This document shows, piece by piece, positions 32,601-35,976 of a stretch of DNA of 35,976 bases. The notes under the pieces are model-generated. The model was not told the origin of the DNA and did no database searches. It saw only the letters and a list, made by a program, of their open reading frames with translations. A program made the position numbers and the translations under genes. Source of the stretch: Muribaculaceae bacterium. GTDB taxonomy: Bacteria > Bacteroidota > Bacteroidia > Bacteroidales > Muribaculaceae. Location of the stretch: assembly GCA_023667285.1 (NCBI GenBank), contig JAMPAK010000001.1, forward strand, positions 319,064 through 355,039. The letters are read 5' to 3'. How positions within the stretch are numbered: position 1 is the first letter of the stretch; each line of letters starts with the position of its first letter.

Positions 32601-32997
32601 CGCTCAGTTCAGACTATATACGGAGGCACAACATCACCGTGGGTATCCTTATATTGGGGAATATCTTGATGAAGTGACGGGTTATTGGCTCAAGGGTGAC
32701 CAGGAGCGGAGCCGCCACTATAACCACTCAACTTTCTGCGACCTTCTGATCACCGGGCTTGTGGGGCTTCGTCCGCGCCCTGACAACGTCCTTGAGGTTA
32801 AACCGTTAATCCCGGAGGGAGAATGGGAATGGTTCTGTCTTGACGGAGTGTCATACCACGGCCACAATATCAGCATACTATGGGATTCTGACGGGAGCCG
32901 TTATCATCGTGGGCCGGGACTGAGAGTGTATGTTGACGGAATGGAGGTAGGCCACTCCCCCTCTCTATCACGTCTAATCATCCCCGGGAAGTTATAA
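29665..32997 (+). CDS. Large multidomain glycosidase-like protein (propeller + sandwich + MGH1/GH63-type barrel)
   Basis: 1110 residues with signal peptide (TLLSLGLVALASMASDA). Residues about 25-410 resemble a BNR/sialidase-type beta-propeller (TLLQTSADGYTWSTPEI and SVSKDGGNTWLEP are Asp-box-like). Residues about 440-590 look like a LamG-type beta-sandwich (LIVEFDIMASQNDHGRLLIEF). Residues about 640-1110 look like an (alpha/alpha)6 barrel of MGH1/GH63 type (RSYADRYNLIACAIGHHIYE, GQCEWDGAIWPFATSQTL, closing sandwich VLEVKPLIPEGEWEWF). It is translationally coupled to the pectate lyase, so probably acts on pectic side chains. Substrate and family number cannot be fixed from sequence alone. Convergent with the nitroreductase. 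Confidence 0.75.
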   Translation: MNNFSRTLLSLGLVALASMASDAQDLIHYSGDKLSDPNRHDGGLSPVVGVHNIQTMRANRRYDLYDTNSNGWTYNHQPMMAWWNGKFYMHYLSNPVDEHVGAGRTLLQTSADGYTWSTPEILFPIYPLPDGYKKEGVDGEAKNHFAVMHQRVGFYVSKNGRLIAMGNYGICMNPKDDPNDGNGIGRVVREIYPDGRFGPIHFIYYNHGFNESNTLYPSFRRSKDKGFREACEEILANPLYRMQWVEEADRNDSIIPLKNPYKAFCWYTLPNGNIAALWKHALTSVSKDGGNTWLEPVERAVGFVNSNAKIWGQRLSDGTFATVYNPAEFRWPLAISLSSDGLDYTTLNLIHGEVPPMRYGGQYKSFGPQYVRGIQEGNGVPPDGDLWVTYSVGKEDMWVAHIPVPVQLTAIRHASAKDLDSCETLADLREWNIYSPVLAPVSMEVAKGAKWLRLADKDPFDVAKVERKIPPSRELIVEFDIMASQNDHGRLLIEFVDESGTACARLELTPDGIFRSKGGARYGKIISYNQGETYHVRVDISVRSRTSTVYVNGEKRSTRMLFAPVKEVERVVFRTGGHNNFPTVDTEPDQSDDMPRANDLDPEAIYRIRNLTTRSHDEDSTAAILRYDDFAHHAEYFNSVDDESIVQAIPNDEASEWMKANIPLFECPDRGIEEIYYFRWWTLRKHIKKTPVGWGMTEFLVPRSYADRYNLIACAIGHHIYESRWLRDQRWLNGIINTWYHGNEGTPMEKMMKFSSWNPDALYGRFLVNGDIARLSELYPDLCAEYVRWEESHRLPSGLYWQRDVSDGMEESISGARREHHARPSINSYMYGNARALASIATILEYDEESKNWALKADTLKRLIMENLWSDEDCFFETLRGDTVAHVREAIGYIPWYFNLPDSGVYERAWLQIEDPEGFSAPRGLTTAERRHPEFRTHGVGQCEWDGAIWPFATSQTLTALANYLNSTSSPIVSDSTYFAQFRLYTEAQHHRGYPYIGEYLDEVTGYWLKGDQERSRHYNHSTFCDLLITGLVGLRPRPDNVLEVKPLIPEGEWEWFCLDGVSYHGHNISILWDSDGSRYHRGPGLRVYVDGMEVGHSPSLSRLIIPGKL

Positions 32998-32998
32998 C

Positions 32999-33514
32999 CT
33001 ATATTTCTGTGACGGTCTCTTCAAGGGATTTGCGCGAGAAATGGTTGGGCAATGCTCCCCCACCCTCCTCAGCAGCATAGCCGAGGTCCAGGAGCATGAG
33101 GATTTCCTCGTTTTCAGGAAGGCCCAGGGATGCATGAAGTTTTTCAGGATCAAAACTATTCACCCAACATGAACTCACACCAATGTCTGCCGCCGCAAGC
33201 ATGAGATGTGTCGCCACAATGGAGGCATCTTCTATGCCGGAATCACGATTACCGCCCGGGTAGGTATAGACATTCTGTTTGTCAAAGGCGACAACAAGCA
33301 CGACGGGAGCCCCATAGCGAGAGCGTGTGTGCTCGTCTATCTTATCAAGAGCCTCATCGGAGAGGGCAACATAGATGTGTTGTTCCTGAAGGTTTTTGGC
33401 CGTCGGCGCAAGCCTGCCCACCTCAAGGATTTGCCTGAGCACAAGGGGATTAATGCACTTATCACTGTATTTTTTGCATGAATAACGCTCGGAAGCCAAT
33501 GTCTTGAAATTCAT
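32999..33514 (-). CDS. Nitroreductase family protein
   Basis: 171 residues, short but usual for this FMN-dependent subfamily. The N-terminal RYSCKKYSDKCI and LEVGRLAPTAKNLQEQ, and the middle AATHLMLAA-like helix (VATHLMLAAADIGVSSCWV), are typical of small nitroreductases. The gene ends one base from the stop of the large glycosidase. Its upstream region is truncated-terminase coding sequence, so no native promoter is visible: a sign that the phage fragment has replaced its 5' flank. Confidence 0.88.
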   Translation of the reverse strand: MNFKTLASERYSCKKYSDKCINPLVLRQILEVGRLAPTAKNLQEQHIYVALSDEALDKIDEHTRSRYGAPVVLVVAFDKQNVYTYPGGNRDSGIEDASIVATHLMLAAADIGVSSCWVNSFDPEKLHASLGLPENEEILMLLDLGYAAEEGGGALPNHFSRKSLEETVTEI

Positions 33515-33580
33515 ATCGTAAAATAATTAATTGAATATCCCGAACTCGTCTGGATCCACAACAAGGATGCCGGCTCTGAT

Positions 33581-35323
33581 GTGCTGTTCCGACTTCGCTA
33601 TCCTCAGCGCATTCTCGTTTCTCGCTTCGAGGAAAAGCGCCGCGCCGGTCTCCCTATACGCCTTATCCTCCTTAAAGCACGTCAGTGGGGCGGCTCCACC
33701 ACCACGCAGCTCTATATGGCGTGGTTGCAGTTCCTCCACCGCAAAGGTCTCAACTCTCTTATCATCGCCCACCAAGGAGCGGCTTCCGATGAAATCAAGG
33801 ATATGTTCGACACTATGATTAAGCAGTATCCTATCGAGATGCTTTACTCCCTTGGTGAGCAGTACAACGAGAATGAGCCGAAGATGATTGGTGTCGGCAA
33901 GTCCGGCTCTACGCATCGTGTGCCGCAACGCAGCTGCAAAATCAAAATAGGCACTGCCGAACGTCCCGATGGTTGCCGTGGCGGCGCTTACTCGCTCGTC
34001 CACCTCTCCGAGGTCGGCATTTGGAAAAAGACGGAGGGCAAGTCGCCGGAGGATATTGTGCGCTCTGCCTGTTCGGGTATTCTCCTCAAACCCTACACTA
34101 TGATTGTAATGGAGTCTACTGCCAACGGCACCGGCAACTTCTTCCACACCGAATACTCTGCGGCTGCCGACCCCGACATTCCCTCGCAGTATGACGCGCT
34201 CTTTATTGCTTGGTTCGACATTGAGCAATACTCGCTCCCTTTCGCCAACGCCAAGGAGTTGCACAATTTCGCAACTGTCCTTTATGCCAACCGCAACAAC
34301 GACAATGTTATGTCCTCTCGCGAGGAGTCGGGGCGTTACCTGTGGTGGCTGTGGCAAAAGGGGGCTACGCTCGAAGCCATCAACTGGTATGTGCATGAAC
34401 GCTCCGGCAAGAACGACCACGCGGTCATGGCTTCGGAGTTCCCCTCCGATGATGTCGAGGCGTTCGTCCATTCGGGTACTATGGTGTTCGACCAATACCA
34501 AGTGGAGGAGTTTGAAAAGGGTTGCCGTCCTCCGCGCTTCGTGGGCGATGTTTATGCCGACTGCGATGAGGGGGAGGACGCGCTCAAAAATCTCCGCTTC
34601 CACGAGGACAGACAGGGGCAGTTGTGGGTGTGGACGCTCCCGGAGTATGACGATGAATACATCATCCCCAACCGTTACCTCACGGTCGTGGACGTGGGCG
34701 GTCGCTCCAACAAGGCTGACTTCTCTGTCATTCTCGTCATCGACCGTCTCAATATGATGGAGAATGGCCGTCCGTCTGTCGTGGCTCAATGGTACGGACA
34801 CTGCGACATTGACCGGCTCGCGTGGAAAGCTGCGCAGGTGGCGGCTTTCTACGACAATTCTCTGCTCGTCATCGAGTCCAACACTCTCGAGACGCACGAC
34901 CGCGAACGGCAGGTGGAGGGTGGCGACCAGTCGCTCTATATCCTCAATCAGATTTCAAACATCTATCCCAACCTCTATGCCCGGCGACAATCAGAGGATG
35001 AGATACGGCAGGGTATTCCGCGCAAGTATGGTTTCCACACCAACATCGCCACTAAGCCTATGATTATCTCCACGCTCGTCAAGTGCATACGTGAGCGGCT
35101 CTACACCGAGCGCGACAAGCGTTGTCTCGATGAATACCTCGTCTATGAGCGTAAGGCCAACGGTGCTTATGGTGCTATCGTGGGCAAGCACGATGACCTC
35201 CTTATGACTCGCGCCATCGGTCTGCACATCTGCTTCTACGAAATGGAGATGCCGCGCCTAATACCTCGCTCCCAGTCTCGCGCACCAAAAAGAAAAGGCC
35301 CCGTCTCCGAAGCCGTTTTCTGA
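33581..35323 (+). CDS. Phage terminase large subunit, N-terminally truncated
   Basis: 580 residues from GTG 33581. The frame stays open with plausible coding sequence back to 33527 (IEYPELVWIHNKDAGSD), then meets TAA at 33524. ATPase motifs: KARQWGGST (Walker A-like, about residue 32) and YSLVHLSEVG (Walker B). Nuclease motifs: LTVVDVGGRSNKADFS (first Asp), LLVIESNTLE and GKHDDLLMTRAIG. Family members normally carry roughly 60-100 more residues before Walker A, so the start is missing. TerL packages phage DNA. No small terminase upstream and no portal gene directly downstream; a toxin-antitoxin pair follows instead. It is either a remnant or rearranged. Confidence 0.8.
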   Translation: MLFRLRYPQRILVSRFEEKRRAGLPIRLILLKARQWGGSTTTQLYMAWLQFLHRKGLNSLIIAHQGAASDEIKDMFDTMIKQYPIEMLYSLGEQYNENEPKMIGVGKSGSTHRVPQRSCKIKIGTAERPDGCRGGAYSLVHLSEVGIWKKTEGKSPEDIVRSACSGILLKPYTMIVMESTANGTGNFFHTEYSAAADPDIPSQYDALFIAWFDIEQYSLPFANAKELHNFATVLYANRNNDNVMSSREESGRYLWWLWQKGATLEAINWYVHERSGKNDHAVMASEFPSDDVEAFVHSGTMVFDQYQVEEFEKGCRPPRFVGDVYADCDEGEDALKNLRFHEDRQGQLWVWTLPEYDDEYIIPNRYLTVVDVGGRSNKADFSVILVIDRLNMMENGRPSVVAQWYGHCDIDRLAWKAAQVAAFYDNSLLVIESNTLETHDRERQVEGGDQSLYILNQISNIYPNLYARRQSEDEIRQGIPRKYGFHTNIATKPMIISTLVKCIRERLYTERDKRCLDEYLVYERKANGAYGAIVGKHDDLLMTRAIGLHICFYEMEMPRLIPRSQSRAPKRKGPVSEAVF

Positions 35324-35396
35324 GATTTTCTCGCATTACGAGGGGGTTACACAACATTTTCTCTTGTTTTATCGTTAGTATTTAAAGTTAAATGAT

Positions 35397-35404
35397 TAAC
35401 TTTG
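35397..35404 (+). promoter_or_regulatory. -7 box (TAACTTTG) for the toxin-antitoxin pair
   Basis: Exact consensus -7 element 65 bp upstream of the antitoxin ATG. A TTAG at 35375-35378 is a weak -33 candidate at about the right spacing. The nearby ttaaagttaaatgattaacttt is palindrome-like and could be an operator. Confidence 0.55.
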
Positions 35405-35468
35405 CAATGGCAACGGAATTGCATTGCAACTACATTGCAACCTACTGATAATTAAAATTTACAAGAAA

Positions 35469-35687
35469 ATGACTCAGCTGACTGTTTCAATAGAAAATCC
35501 CGACATGCTCCGCGACATAAAGAAGGCAATACGCATGATTCGTGGTGTCGTGTCGGTCAAGTCTGAAAAGGCAAAGCCCAATGCCACGACTTTGGCCGCA
35601 ATCAAGGAGGTTGAAAATGGCAACGCCATACATTGTGGCTCTTTTGACGATTACAAACGTATGGTAGCCAATCTCGATGATGTTTGA
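35469..35687 (+). CDS. RelB/DinJ-type antitoxin
   Basis: 72 residues from ATG 35469; the frame is open further upstream but that region is promoter. The N-terminal MTQLTVSIENPDMLRDIKKAI resembles a beta strand followed by helix of small DNA-binding antitoxins; the C-terminal CGSFDDYKRMVANLDDV is the segment that would wrap the toxin. The stop overlaps the toxin start by 11 bp. Identification rests largely on the toxin partner. Confidence 0.75.
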   Translation: MTQLTVSIENPDMLRDIKKAIRMIRGVVSVKSEKAKPNATTLAAIKEVENGNAIHCGSFDDYKRMVANLDDV

Positions 35688-35952
35688 TTTAAGTATCTCC
35701 ACGCAGTTCAAGCGCGACCTTAAACTGGCTCGCAAGCGAGGACTTGATGAAAACCTGCTTGATGATATAATCAAACTGTTGATTGAGGGTAAACCTCTGC
35801 CGAAGAAAAACAAAGACCACACTCTTGTGGGTGATTACAAAGGTTGTCGGGAGTGTCATATCACCCCCGACTGGCTTCTTATTTATTCGATTGATAATGG
35901 TGTCAATCTTTTGACGCTTGTGCGCACCGGCACGCACTCCGACCTTTTCTAA
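35677..35952 (+). CDS. YafQ-family mRNA interferase toxin
   Basis: 91 residues, from ATG 35677 (or the adjacent ATG 35680). It matches YafQ of the RelE superfamily: SISTQFKRDLKLARKRG at the start, KDHTLVGDYKGCRECHITPDWLLIY in the middle (the EcHi.pDWLLiY signature with catalytic His residues), and LVRTGTHSDLF at the C-terminus. YafQ cleaves ribosome-bound mRNA. It follows the antitoxin in the standard antitoxin-first order, within a phage-derived segment. Confidence 0.92.
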   Translation: MMFDLSISTQFKRDLKLARKRGLDENLLDDIIKLLIEGKPLPKKNKDHTLVGDYKGCRECHITPDWLLIYSIDNGVNLLTLVRTGTHSDLF

Positions 35953-35976
35953 TCATTACTGCAACATCTGTTGCGC

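Noticed and set aside
33527-34897. 456-codon minus-strand open frame opposite the terminase gene
   Set aside because: It is an antisense shadow of a GC-biased gene: hydrophobic/Arg-Glu-rich translation without motifs, whereas the plus strand has full ATPase and nuclease motifs.

Overview
The window looks like a chromosomal segment of a gut Bacteroidales bacterium, probably of the Muribaculaceae type. This rests on four things. Promoters repeatedly match the Bacteroidetes primary-sigma signature (TTTG, about 19 nt, then TAnnTTTG, e.g. upstream of rpsU, yicC and rpoD). Genes generally lack Shine-Dalgarno sites. Family content is Bacteroidetes-typical (DUF4270, DUF4861, DUF5063, a GT5 N-domain-only 'starch synthase', a short RpoD, pectin-degrading enzymes). 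Coding DNA is moderately GC-rich. The genus is inference.

Layout: (1) 1-645, 3' end of a COG2509-like FAD-dependent oxidoreductase, convergent with rsgA-gluQ (642-2536, minus). (2) 2655-8358, the most unusual region: a sigma-70-like gene, then a promoter and four genes chained by ATGA start/stop overlaps, namely an exported caspase-like protease, a second sigma factor, a single-pass membrane protein with anti-sigma-like layout, and an exported TPR-CHAT protease-like protein. (3) 8359-8958, a long non-coding stretch with a palindromic repeat-like element and a tandem-promoter leader for lptD (8959-11889), which converges with yqgE. (4) fba and rpsU, the latter followed by a possibly structured RNA with two orphan GGAGGT motifs. 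(5) An MGH1/GH63-like lipoprotein plus a metallophosphoesterase. (6) A seven-gene minus-strand operon, yicC-gmk-nadD-DUF5063-rpiB-mazG-nuclease (21324 down to 16752), with a near-perfect promoter. (7) A thioredoxin-fold protein lacking its CxxC, tRNA-Thr(CGU), a DUF4270 lipoprotein and a GT5-like protein, then divergent rpoD. (8) A pectin/rhamnogalacturonan cluster, 25653-32997: DUF4861, CE12-like acetylesterase, PL1-like pectate lyase and a 1110-residue multidomain glycosidase-like protein; a decayed signal-peptide gene lies inside it. (9) A nitroreductase abutting a 5'-truncated phage terminase large subunit, followed by a RelB/YafQ-type toxin-antitoxin pair: a mobile-element junction at about 33515-33530.

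The main candidate for an undescribed system is region 2. Two caspase-superfamily proteins with intact His/Cys dyads both carry export signals, while the putative anti-sigma factor has a cytoplasmic N-terminus, one membrane helix and a periplasmic helical domain. This suggests a proteolysis-gated sigma-factor switch, conceptually similar to the type III-E CRISPR Craspase/Csx30/sigma circuit but with no CRISPR genes here. Function is inferred; gene order, overlaps, motifs and topology are read from the sequence.
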